Shown here one piece after another: positions 57,712-64,000 of a stretch of 64,000 nt of DNA. The number at the start of each line of letters is the position of its first letter. Within the stretch, counting starts at the first letter, position 1. A program made the position numbers and the translations under genes. The stretch is from positions 558,001 to 622,000 of the forward strand of contig NZ_JACBZX010000001.1 of assembly GCF_013408565.1 (NCBI RefSeq), given 5' to 3'. The notes beneath the pieces are model-generated. The model was given only the letters and a program-made list of their open reading frames with translations, did no database searches and was not told where the DNA came from. This DNA is from Janibacter alkaliphilus (GTDB lineage: Bacteria; Actinomycetota; Actinomycetes; Actinomycetales; Dermatophilaceae).

Positions 57712-59112
57712 TCAGACGACGAGCGTGCCGCCCTCGAAGGTGCACTGCCAGCGCCCGTCCGAGCGCTGCACGGTGTCGCTGACCGGGTAGCCGTAGCGGC
57801 CGACGTGCCCCCGCTCGCGCAGCCAGGCGGCCAGCACCGGCTCGAGCACCGCGTAGGCCGGGCCGTTGCCGATCGCCCAGGTCTGCCCCTCGTAGAACCG
57901 CTGCCGCGAGCCGCGCGAGGTGGTCAGCGGGTTGGTCGCGGGCGGGCCGAGGGTGCCGGTGGCCCGGCCCAGGGCGGCCCACTTCTCGTGGTGCACGCCG
58001 GTGACGTAGCGGGCGTCGCCGCCGCTCCAGTTCTGGCAGATCGCCCCGCCCTCGAAGCGCTGCTGGTAGCCGCTGTTGAGGACCTTCGAGCGACCACCGG
58101 TCGGGTAGCCGAGCGGACCGGCGCCCCGGTCGAGGTCGGTCCACAGCTCGTAGGCCTTGCCGTGCACCACCCGCAGGGTGGCCCCGGCGGGCGCGGCGAC
58201 GGCCCCCTTCTGGAAGCGCTGCACGCTCCCGGTGGAGCCCTTCCACTCGTGGGCCACCGGGTAGCCGAGGGTGGGCACCGAGCCGACGGTGGCCATCGCC
58301 CGCACGACGTCCTGGGTCACGGCGATGCCGGTGCGGTTGCCGCGGTCGTAGATCCGGCCGCCGCTGTAGGAGACGAAGGTGCCGTTGCCGACCCCGACCG
58401 AGCGGACCGGGCCGATGGAGTAGCCGAGGTAGGACTTCTGCTCGCCCATCGCGTAGTAGCGGGCGGCGATCGGGCCCCACTGCGGCAGCCGGGAGGTGCT
58501 GTGCTCGGAGGTGCGGTTGTCCACCAGGCTGGTGGTCGTGCAGTTCTCCCACTCGTAGGGCGGGGTGCAGCTGACCACCCGGCAGTGCACGCCGCCGCTG
58601 CAGGAGACCTGGGTGTTGCACTGGCCGTAGCGGAAGGCGTTGCAGCAGATCCGGCGACGGTCGCAGGTGGCGCTGGAGCCGGTGCCGCAGGAGCAGTTCC
58701 AACAGCCGGAGTTGCAGATGCCGTCGCTGCAGCCGCTGGTGCAGCCGGTGCAGCGGGCGTTGCAGTCGACGATGTAGCGGTAGCGGCCGCCGCACCAGGA
58801 CGAGCCGGCGGCCTTCCACCAGCCGGCGGCGAAGCTGCCCTCGGGGCAGGCGTTGCGGCCGGAGTTGATCGTCGCGCAGAAGACGGTCCAGCCGCTGGAG
58901 GCGGTGTTGCCCGGACCGCAGATCGAGTCGTAGGCCCGCACCGGTCGCAGCGCGTAGCCCTTGGGGTCGGCGACCAGCGCGGAGCCGGCGACGGCGGAGC
59001 CGACGAGGAAGCTGCGCCGACCCACGCCGGGCAGCCGGGAGGCGATGGCGTCGATGAGCCGGGCGCTGGCGGGGGCGGTGGCGGTGGGAGCGCTGGGCGC
59101 GGTGCCGGCCAT
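57712..59112 (-). CDS. Tat-exported cysteine-rich protein with LGFP repeats (MauA-like N-terminal domain)
   Basis: 466 residues. A Tat signal is at about 30-50 (GRRSFLVGSAVAGSALVADP, twin Arg 32-33). Residues 65-191 hold 20 cysteines (65, 79, 89, 107, 117, 121, 124, 128, 133, 137, 140, 142, 150, 156, 157, 165, 171, 177, 182, 191) with CPEGSFAAGWWKAAG and RRICCNAFRYGQC, which recall the disulfide-rich light chain of methylamine dehydrogenase. Whether tryptophans such as 98/99 and 188 form a quinone cofactor is unknown. Residues about 210-466 are four or five LGFP repeats (LGYPVAHEW, LGYPTGGRSKV, YGYPVSDTV), expected to bind cell wall. It is the last gene of the operon and overlaps the preceding stop by 1 bp. 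It is probably the protein that the rest of the operon matures. Confidence 0.7.
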   Translation of the reverse strand: MAGTAPSAPTATAPASARLIDAIASRLPGVGRRSFLVGSAVAGSALVADPKGYALRPVRAYDSICGPGNTASSGWTVFCATINSGRNACPEGSFAAGWWKAAGSSWCGGRYRYIVDCNARCTGCTSGCSDGICNSGCWNCSCGTGSSATCDRRRICCNAFRYGQCNTQVSCSGGVHCRVVSCTPPYEWENCTTTSLVDNRTSEHSTSRLPQWGPIAARYYAMGEQKSYLGYSIGPVRSVGVGNGTFVSYSGGRIYDRGNRTGIAVTQDVVRAMATVGSVPTLGYPVAHEWKGSTGSVQRFQKGAVAAPAGATLRVVHGKAYELWTDLDRGAGPLGYPTGGRSKVLNSGYQQRFEGGAICQNWSGGDARYVTGVHHEKWAALGRATGTLGPPATNPLTTSRGSRQRFYEGQTWAIGNGPAYAVLEPVLAAWLRERGHVGRYGYPVSDTVQRSDGRWQCTFEGGTLVV

Positions 59113-59603
59113 CAGCTCACCCCGCCCGAGACGCGCAGCCCGGTGGCGGCGGTGGCCAGCCGGGGGACGGTCGCCATCCGTCGGGAGTGGGCGCCGACGA
59201 CGGCGTAGAGGCAGAAGGCGCGCCCGTTGTCGCTGAAGAAGTGCTGGCAGGCGCTGCGGCCGGGGATGTAGCGGGCCATCCGGTTCGGCGAGAACTGCGA
59301 GGGAGCGAGGTTGGGCACGCCCTGCTTAGCGAAGAGCCCACGGTCGGCGACGTCGCTGCCGTAGTCGATGAGCGCGAGGAAGACGTCGGATGAGCCCATC
59401 GCGGCGACCAGCTCGCCGCCGAAGTCACCGAGGTCGTCCGGCAGGGACCGGCTGGCCATGTGCAGCACCGGTCGGGCCACCTCGCGGGCGGTGGAGGCGG
59501 ACCCGCTGGTGGACGCGGCGGCCACGGCCGGACGCTTGCGCACGCGGGCCTGCCAGCCGTCGGGCACCTGCGCCCGGATCCCGTACCTGTCGATGGTGCT
59601 CAT
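59112..59603 (-). CDS. Hypothetical protein of the mau-like operon
   Basis: Not recognised. 163 residues, no signal peptide or membrane helix. The start MSTIDRYGIRAQVPDGWQARV and the alternating beta-rich pattern, with FLALIDYGSDVADRGLF, QFSPNRMARYIPGRSACQHFFSDNGRAFCLYAVVG, suggest a compact mixed alpha/beta domain with two cysteines (in SACQ and AFCLY). Its stop shares a base with the start of the Cys-rich Tat protein (TGATG), so the two are tightly coupled. A cytoplasmic chaperone or proofreading partner for the Tat substrate before export is a reasonable guess, no more. Confidence 0.7.
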   Translation of the reverse strand: MSTIDRYGIRAQVPDGWQARVRKRPAVAAASTSGSASTAREVARPVLHMASRSLPDDLGDFGGELVAAMGSSDVFLALIDYGSDVADRGLFAKQGVPNLAPSQFSPNRMARYIPGRSACQHFFSDNGRAFCLYAVVGAHSRRMATVPRLATAATGLRVSGGVS

Positions 59604-59606
59604 GGC

Positions 59607-60206
59607 TCACCCCGTGAGTGCGATGGCGGTCAGCGCGGCGCCGGCCAGGAGCAGGACCGCACGGGCCAGCGTAGCCACGGGCGCCGCCCAGGTGGTGAGT
59701 CTGCGGAAGGTGTCGTGCAGCGCCTGCGGGGTCTGCACCCCGCGCACCAGCAGCAGCGGCAGCGCTCGGACCAGCCCGAAGGTGGCCCCGACCAGCGCCC
59801 CGGCCCACCAGGAGCCGGTGAGCAGCTCCAGCAGCAGCACGGCGTAGGTGGTGGTGCTCGTGATGATCGTGACCACGCCCAGCCCCAGCTGGAAGCCGAA
59901 GCCGGTGCCGGTGACCCACCCGCGGTAGGTGCCGATCCACCCTTCGTCGACCTGGCGGTGCCAGGAGGGCACGGCGTGCCCGCCGGCGCGGGTGTCCAGG
60001 ACGGCGCCGAGCACGAGCAGAGCGGCCATCGTCAGCAGCACCACGGGGTGGGTGAGCAGCCCGTGGGGCAGCAGCGAGCCGAGGCCGCCGAGCAGCAGGC
60101 CGACGAGGGCGCCGGCGAGCAGCGAGGAGAGGATGTACGCGGTGGTCACGACCGACCACCGGGCGCCGCGGGCCCGCTCACCGAGCGGGCTGATGCTCGA
60201 GAGCAT
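59607..60206 (-). CDS. Polytopic membrane protein of the mau-like operon
   Basis: Not assigned to a family. 199 residues with about five or six helices: VVTTAYILSSLLAGALVGLLLG, VVLLTMAALLVLGAV, GFQLGLGVVTIITSTTTYAVLLLEL, WWAGALVGATFGLVRALPLLLV and ATLARAVLLLAGAALTAIAL. The segment GTGFGFQLGLGVVTIITS is reminiscent of CcdA/DsbD-type membrane proteins, but there is no cysteine, so it cannot itself pass electrons by thiols. It lies 3 bp upstream of the 163-residue gene and 9 bp after the small peptide gene. It might be a transport or scaffold partner of the MauD/MauE-like proteins. Confidence 0.7.
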   Translation of the reverse strand: MLSSISPLGERARGARWSVVTTAYILSSLLAGALVGLLLGGLGSLLPHGLLTHPVVLLTMAALLVLGAVLDTRAGGHAVPSWHRQVDEGWIGTYRGWVTGTGFGFQLGLGVVTIITSTTTYAVLLLELLTGSWWAGALVGATFGLVRALPLLLVRGVQTPQALHDTFRRLTTWAAPVATLARAVLLLAGAALTAIALTG

Positions 60207-60215
60207 CGACTCGCC

Positions 60216-60305
60216 TCAAGGGGACCAGGTGGCGCGCACCGCGGCGACGACCGCCATCGGCACCCCGAGCAGGAGGCCGATGGTGGTGGGGTCGGTGAGG
60301 GTCAC
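60216..60305 (-). CDS. Hidden 29-residue membrane peptide
   Basis: A very short gene: GTG 60305 overlaps the stop of the MauD-like gene (GTGA), and the product MTLTDPTTIGLLLGVPMAVV... ends AAVRATWSP before a TGA at 60218-60216. It has one hydrophobic helix of about 17 residues (IGLLLGVPMAVVAAV). It exactly fills the gap between two coupled genes, 9 bp before the next start, and this spacing is the main evidence that it is real. It may be a small subunit of the membrane complex. Conservation in related operons would settle it. Confidence 0.55.
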   Translation of the reverse strand: MTLTDPTTIGLLLGVPMAVVAAVRATWSP

Positions 60306-61150
60306 CGGGGGTGGTCGCCGCGCGCTCGGGAGGCGTCGGTCCGGGTGCCGTCGGGGGCGCCGTCGGAGCCCGGGCGACCCGGCTCCGGGGCCTGATCGAC
60401 CGGCTCGGGGTAGAGGCTCTCGTGGTCCGGCCCGATACCCGCCGCCAGCAGCTCGGCGTCGACCGAGACCGGGTCGTCCCGGTCGCCGCGACCCTCGACG
60501 TCGCCCTGGGCGACGCGGTGCTCGTGGTCGGCGACGGCCTGGCCCATGAGGTCGCTGACCTGGGCCCACGAGGTGGCCGAGCCCTCGCCGACGATCTCGC
60601 CGCGGTCGACGTAGACGAAGTAGGGCGAGCCCGGGATGTCCTGGGCGTCCCAGGCCTCGGTGGAGCGCAGCAGCGGCGGGCCGCCGGCGGCGACCTTGGC
60701 CAGCTGGCTGGGGCTCTCCTCGTCGTCGCCCTTCGCCACGACGAGCATCCGGGCGCCGCCGGGCACCTCGACCGGGCCGCGCAGCTCCTCCCAGAAGGTG
60801 GCGCACACGTGGCAGCCGGTGGTGAGGAAGGCGAGCAGATGGCGCCCGTCGGTGAGGTCGACGCTCTGCTGCTCTCCCTGCATGCTCAGCCCGCGCACGG
60901 TCTCGACACGGGCGTCGTCGGGGCGCTGCGGGGCGATGACGCCCTGCTCCAGCTCGACCGGGACGGGGCCGGGGCCGCCGCCGCTGCTCGTGGTCCCGGC
61001 GGTCTCCTCGAGGTCGAGGCCGGCGCCGAGGTCGTGCAGCGAGCGCAGGATGAGCGCGTGGCTGCGCAGCAGCCCGAGGACGAGCACCGAGAGCAGGGCG
61101 ACCGCGAGCAGCAGCACGATCACCAGGGTGGTCAGGACAGCGGTCGACAT
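60302..61150 (-). CDS. MauD-like membrane-anchored thiol-disulfide protein
   Basis: 282 residues: an N-terminal transmembrane helix (about 5-28), then an extracellular thioredoxin-like domain with the active-site pair Cys113-x-x-Cys116 in LLAFLTTGCHVCATFWEEL, preceded by SMQGEQQSVDLTDGRHLL and followed by LVVAKGDDEESPSQLAK and a cis-Pro-like region in IPGSPYFVYVDRGEIVG. This is the layout of MauD, which helps form the six disulfides of methylamine dehydrogenase light chain. A charged, disordered tail of about 70 residues is extra. It starts 1 bp after the MauE-like stop. Confidence 0.75.
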   Translation of the reverse strand: MSTAVLTTLVIVLLLAVALLSVLVLGLLRSHALILRSLHDLGAGLDLEETAGTTSSGGGPGPVPVELEQGVIAPQRPDDARVETVRGLSMQGEQQSVDLTDGRHLLAFLTTGCHVCATFWEELRGPVEVPGGARMLVVAKGDDEESPSQLAKVAAGGPPLLRSTEAWDAQDIPGSPYFVYVDRGEIVGEGSATSWAQVSDLMGQAVADHEHRVAQGDVEGRGDRDDPVSVDAELLAAGIGPDHESLYPEPVDQAPEPGRPGSDGAPDGTRTDASRARGDHPR

Positions 61151-61151
61151 C

Positions 61152-61682
61152 TCAGGCCCTCCTGGCCGATCGGGCGGCGGCCGCGGTGGCCGTGGGCAGG
61201 ACGGCGACCGCCTGCCAGAGCAGGAAGCCCAGCAGCGCCGCGGCGAGCACGGTGACGGTCGCCGGGCCGGCACCGGCGGCCCACCAGGCCTGCTCGGTAG
61301 GCGCGATCGCCACGATCAGCGCGGCGGCGGCGACCAGGCCGGTCGCGGCGGCGTGCCCGCGGGTCGGCGGGGTGTCTACCTGGCCGAGGCAGCCGCAGGA
61401 CTCCACGACGCCGCCGCGGCGCAGGGCGAGCAGCACGAAGCCGGTGAAGCCGGCGTAGAGCAGGCCGGTGGCCAGCGCCGCCCAGCGGCCGGGGCCGAGG
61501 AGCGCGGCGAGGCCCACGAGGACCTCGACGACGGCGAGCGCGCGGACCAGGGCGGGCGAGGACGGCAGCCCGGCCGAGCGCATCCCGCGCACGGTGTCGC
61601 GGGGGTCGGCCACCTTCGGCAGGCCGGCGACGAGCAGCAGCACCGCCCCGGCGAGGACCAGCGGGAGCAGCCTCTCAGACAT
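61152..61682 (-). CDS. MauE/DoxX-type redox membrane protein
   Basis: A 176-residue membrane protein with four or five helices. It carries the MauE features AGLPKVADPRDT after helix 1, ALAVVEVLVGLAALL, and the cysteine pair in VESCGCLGQVDTP (Cys96, Cys98), matching the CGCFG of MauE. It likely passes electrons between the MauD-like protein and the quinone pool. First gene of the operon behind dcd. The start region is tandemly duplicated (see repeat at 61674); ATG 61682 is the copy in frame with the gene. Confidence 0.75.
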   Translation of the reverse strand: MSERLLPLVLAGAVLLLVAGLPKVADPRDTVRGMRSAGLPSSPALVRALAVVEVLVGLAALLGPGRWAALATGLLYAGFTGFVLLALRRGGVVESCGCLGQVDTPPTRGHAAATGLVAAAALIVAIAPTEQAWWAAGAGPATVTVLAAALLGFLLWQAVAVLPTATAAAARSARRA

Positions 61683-61721
61683 CGGCGTGGTCAGGCATCA
61701 GGGTGCTCAGACATGGGCGTG
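61674..61721 (-). repeat. Duplicated start region of the MauE-like gene
   Basis: 61674-61689 and 61706-61721 are 16-bp direct repeats differing at one base (read leftwards CACGCCGATGTCTGAG and CACGCCCATGTCTGAG), 32 bp apart. The outer copy opens a 7-codon reading frame (MSEHPDA, stop at 61691-61693) that ends 8 bases before the true start, so it could act as a small upstream ORF tuning expression. Confidence 0.7.
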
Positions 61722-62297
61722 TCACACCTCGGAGCGGTGGAACTTCTCGAAGCTGCGGCTGGCCGTCGGGCCGCGCTGACCCTGGTAGTGCGAGCCGTAG
61801 GCGGAGCTGCCGTAGGGGTGTTCGGCGGGGCTGGTGAGCCGCATGAAGCAGAACTGACCGATCTTCATCCCGGGCCAGAGCATGATCGGCAGGGTCGCGA
61901 CGTTGGAGAGCTCGAGGGTGACGTGCCCGGAGAAGCCGGGGTCGACGAAGCCGGCGGTGGCGTGGGTGAGCAGCCCGAGGCGACCCAGCGAGGACTTGCC
62001 CTCGACCCGCGCGGCGAGGTCGTCGGGGAGGGTGACCGTCTCCAGGGTGGAGCCGAGCACGAACTCCCCCGGGTGCAGGACGAAGCCCTCGGCCGGGTCG
62101 ACCTCGAGCAGCCGGGTGAGGTCGGGCTGGTCGGCGGCCGGGTCGATGTGCGGGTACTTGTGGTTGTCGAAGAGCCGGAAGAAGCGGTCCAGGCGCACGT
62201 CGACGCTGCTCGGCTGGATCATCGCCGGGTCCCACGGGTCGAGGACGATCCGACCGGCGTCGGTCTCGGCGCGGATGTCGCGGTCGGAGAGGAGCAC
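61722..62297 (-). CDS. dcd: dCTP deaminase, likely bifunctional (dUMP-forming)
   Basis: A 191-residue homotrimeric enzyme acting on dCTP for thymidylate synthesis. Motifs: [65 protein letters not shown] (catalytic Glu and Arg/Ser) and [11 protein letters not shown]. The HATAG type motif and length match actinobacterial and archaeal Dcd proteins that both deaminate and hydrolyse to dUMP. GTG start at 62297. The mau-like operon follows 39 bp later on the same strand and may be read through from here. Confidence 0.95.
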   Translation of the reverse strand: MLLSDRDIRAETDAGRIVLDPWDPAMIQPSSVDVRLDRFFRLFDNHKYPHIDPAADQPDLTRLLEVDPAEGFVLHPGEFVLGSTLETVTLPDDLAARVEGKSSLGRLGLLTHATAGFVDPGFSGHVTLELSNVATLPIMLWPGMKIGQFCFMRLTSPAEHPYGSSAYGSHYQGQRGPTASRSFEKFHRSEV

Positions 62298-62353
62298 GCG
62301 GTCACCCTAGCCCTGGTCCGCGCCGGCCGTGCGGCTAGCGGGCCCGGGCCGGC

Positions 62354-63841
62354 TCAGTGCGCCGTCGGGTCGACGTGCTCGTGCGCGTCGGCCGGGATGA
62401 CCCGGGAGGCCGCCGCCACCACGAGGAGCACGAGCGCGACCGCAGCGAGCACGACGAGGTAGGCGGGCCGCAGGTGCTCCAGCGGCGTCGCCCCGACCTG
62501 CGCCTCGGCGACCGTGAAGAAGAGGGTGCCCAGGGCCGCTGCCCCGACGGCGTTGGCGAGCTGCCCCGAGGTGTTGATCTGCCCCGAGGCGGCACCGGCC
62601 CGCTCGGTCGGCACCTGCCCGGTCGCCAGCGGCAGCACCGAGGAGACGAGCAGGCCGAAGCCGGCCCCGACGACGACCAGGCCGGGAACGAAGGCCCACC
62701 AGCCGGTCTGCGCCGTGGCCCCGGCGACGACGACGGCCAGCAGCCCGGCGCCGGCGGCCATGATGACCGCGCCGACGGCCAGCACCCGGCGGCCGATCCG
62801 CGGGAGCAGCACGACGGCGCCCACCGCGGCGGTGACCGTGCACGTCACGGCGAAGGGGAGGTTGACCAGGCCGGTCTGCAGCACGGACCAGCCGAGCCCG
62901 GCCTGGAGGTAGATCGTCGTGGCGAGGAAGTAGCCGGCGAGCCCCACGAAGAGCAGCGACTGCACGAGCGTGCCCCCGGTGAAGCCGCGGTCGCGGTAGA
63001 GCGAGACCGCCACCAGCGGCTCGCCGCCGGCCCGCTCCTGACGGCGCTGCCCGACGACGAAGGCGGCGAGCACGACGACACCGACGGCCGCGAGCGCGAA
63101 GGTCCAGACCGGCCAGCCGAGCTCGTGGCCGCTGGTCAGCGGGTAGAGCACGGCGAGCAGGCCGACGGTGAGGACCGCGATGCCGCGCAGGTCCAGGCGC
63201 GGGGCGCGCGCGGCGCGCGACTCGGGGACCAGTCGCAGCGCGGCGACCACCGCGACGACGCCCACCGGGACGTTGACCAGGAAGATCGCCCGCCACCCGG
63301 CGAGGTCGGTGAGCACCCCGCCGAGGATCGGGCCGAGGACGCTGGCCAGGCCGGCGAGCGCGGAGACCATCCCCATGGCGGCGGCCCGCTCGTGCGGGGC
63401 GTACATCACCTGGATGCTCGTGATGACCTGCGGGACCATCATCGCCGCGCCGAGCCCTTGAGCCGCGCGGAAGAGGACGAGCGTCTCCGGGGTCGGCGCG
63501 AGCCCGCACGCGGCCGAGGCGAGGGTGAAGGCGACGAGGCCGAGGACGAAGAGCCGCCTCCGGCCGAACCGGTCGCCGAGGCGGGCGCCGGTGATGAGGG
63601 CGATGCCGAAGGCCAGCGGGTAGGCGGCGACGACCCACTGCAGGGTGGCGTCGCTGGCGTCCAGGCTGCGCTCGATGGTCGGCAGCGCGACGTTGACGAT
63701 GGTGACGTCGACGAGCTCCATGACCGTGGCGAGCAGCAGCACGACGAGGGCGAGGGTGCGCTCGCGTCCGGTGATCGGGGTGGTGGCTGCCGGTCCGGGT
63801 GTCGCCGGTGCGGGATCGACGGGTGGCGTGGTGGTGGTCAT
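62354..63841 (-). CDS. DHA2-type MFS efflux transporter (EmrB/QacA-like)
   Basis: A 495-residue pump with 14 predicted helices. The first helix has the QacA/EmrB motif LVVLLLATVMELVDVTIVNVALPTIE (D1 motif), followed by motif A GARLGDRFGRRRLF and motif C GLASVLGPILGGVL. The start at 63841 has AGGAGG 7 bp upstream. It is divergent from an HTH regulator (63930), its likely controller. Substrate unknown; the family exports cationic drugs and antiseptics. Confidence 0.9.
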   Translation of the reverse strand: MTTTTPPVDPAPATPGPAATTPITGRERTLALVVLLLATVMELVDVTIVNVALPTIERSLDASDATLQWVVAAYPLAFGIALITGARLGDRFGRRRLFVLGLVAFTLASAACGLAPTPETLVLFRAAQGLGAAMMVPQVITSIQVMYAPHERAAAMGMVSALAGLASVLGPILGGVLTDLAGWRAIFLVNVPVGVVAVVAALRLVPESRAARAPRLDLRGIAVLTVGLLAVLYPLTSGHELGWPVWTFALAAVGVVVLAAFVVGQRRQERAGGEPLVAVSLYRDRGFTGGTLVQSLLFVGLAGYFLATTIYLQAGLGWSVLQTGLVNLPFAVTCTVTAAVGAVVLLPRIGRRVLAVGAVIMAAGAGLLAVVVAGATAQTGWWAFVPGLVVVGAGFGLLVSSVLPLATGQVPTERAGAASGQINTSGQLANAVGAAALGTLFFTVAEAQVGATPLEHLRPAYLVVLAAVALVLLVVAAASRVIPADAHEHVDPTAH

Positions 63842-63929
63842 CGGGTCCTCCTGGTCGATCGGTGGTCGTCATCGACGCTAGGGAGGCTTCCGGCCACTTC
63901 CTGTCCGCTGTGACATCGAGGATGGATCC

Positions 63930-64000
63930 ATGGCCAGCACGAGCGCCCGCACCCTTCGCCTCCTCTCCCTGCTGCAGACGCACCGCTTCTGGCCGGGCGC
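63930..64000 (+). CDS. HTH regulator, probably YafY/WYL family, truncated by window end
   Basis: Only the first 23 codons are in the window: MASTSARTLRLLSLLQTHRF then WPGA. This is the typical opening of DeoR-like/WYL-domain regulators (RLLSLLQTHRFWPGAEL...). ATG 63930 has GAGGATGG upstream. Divergent from the DHA2 pump with 88 bp between, so control of the pump is likely. The effector domain is outside the window. Confidence 0.65.
   Translation, partial: MASTSARTLRLLSLLQTHRFWPG

Noticed and set aside
57712..59112. Calling the Cys-rich protein a true methylamine dehydrogenase light chain (mauA)
   Set aside because: Cysteine number and spacing differ, Trp positions do not align cleanly, and mauB/mauG are missing. 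I keep only MauA-like as a hypothesis.

Overview
The window reads as chromosomal DNA of a high-GC Gram-positive actinobacterium. Evidence: very high GC with strong third-position bias, many GTG/TTG starts and 1-4 bp ATGA/GTGA gene overlaps, a GTP-dependent PEP carboxykinase, an FprA-type ferredoxin reductase, a gluABCD operon in the corynebacterial style, and a FadE23/FadE24-like pair. An Intrasporangiaceae-like lineage is my guess; nothing in the window proves it. Gene content is mostly core or metabolic. There is one compositionally odd patch (about 44.2-47.6 kb) beside a tRNA.

Layout. 1-1.7 kb: a truncated Nramp-type transporter divergent from a GntR/FCD regulator, with a palindromic operator in the shared promoter. 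1.9-6.5 kb: a four-gene valine-catabolic operon (mmsA, acyl-CoA dehydrogenase, 3-hydroxyisobutyryl-CoA hydrolase, mmsB). 6.8-9.6 kb: a SfLAP/GAP-type membrane protein and a NarL-type two-component system. 9.7-14.2 kb: a secreted subtilase and two acyl-CoA dehydrogenases. 14.4-17.7 kb: glutamate ABC transporter. 18.2-20.4 kb: a 31-32 bp tandem-repeat array, a terminator and pckG. 20.6-23.5 kb: arsenic operon (acr3, two ArsC-type proteins, divergent arsR). 23.5-26.3 kb: PHA synthase divergent from a PHA-depolymerase-like hydrolase. 26.3-29.7 kb: tRNA-Arg, ferredoxin-NADP reductase, a methyltransferase, a low-complexity membrane protein. 29.8-38.5 kb: OmpR-type two-component system, molybdate operon (HTH-TOBE regulator, modABC), and a YkcB/YkcC-like glycosyltransferase pair. 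38.5-42.9 kb: second 31-bp array, tRNA-Ser, cold-shock gene, an M4 protease fused to an emfourin-like inhibitor domain, and an asparagine-synthetase-like protein. 43-47.6 kb: MFS pump, a reductase-adenylation fusion of lower GC, VapBC, tRNA-Ser. 47.7-53.8 kb: YtxH-like protein, cysE-cysK, and a very large Fe-S reductase with a repetitive tail. 54-57.6 kb: second HIBCH paralogue, EEP-family phosphatase, amidase. 57.7-62.3 kb: a mau-like redox/secretion operon next to dcd. 62.4-64 kb: DHA2-type efflux pump divergent from a truncated HTH regulator.

Two places stand out as possibly undescribed biology. The first is the six-gene operon at 57712-61682. It has a MauE-like membrane protein, a MauD-like thiol-disulfide protein, a hidden 29-residue membrane peptide, two proteins I do not recognise, and a Tat-exported protein with 20 cysteines and LGFP repeats. 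It looks like a dedicated disulfide-maturation and export pathway for one cysteine-rich surface protein, without the other methylamine dehydrogenase genes. The second is the protein at 44190-46715, which carries a complete thioester/acyl-CoA reductase-like domain followed by a complete adenylation domain, the reverse of carboxylic acid reductase order and with no carrier domain.

The regulatory DNA is also informative. Several genes have a TANNNT hexamer 6-7 bp before the start codon, which predicts leaderless mRNAs. Several promoters have inverted repeats placed on the -10 element, and convergent genes are separated by long near-perfect palindromic terminators, several with a shared CGAAGGG stem base.
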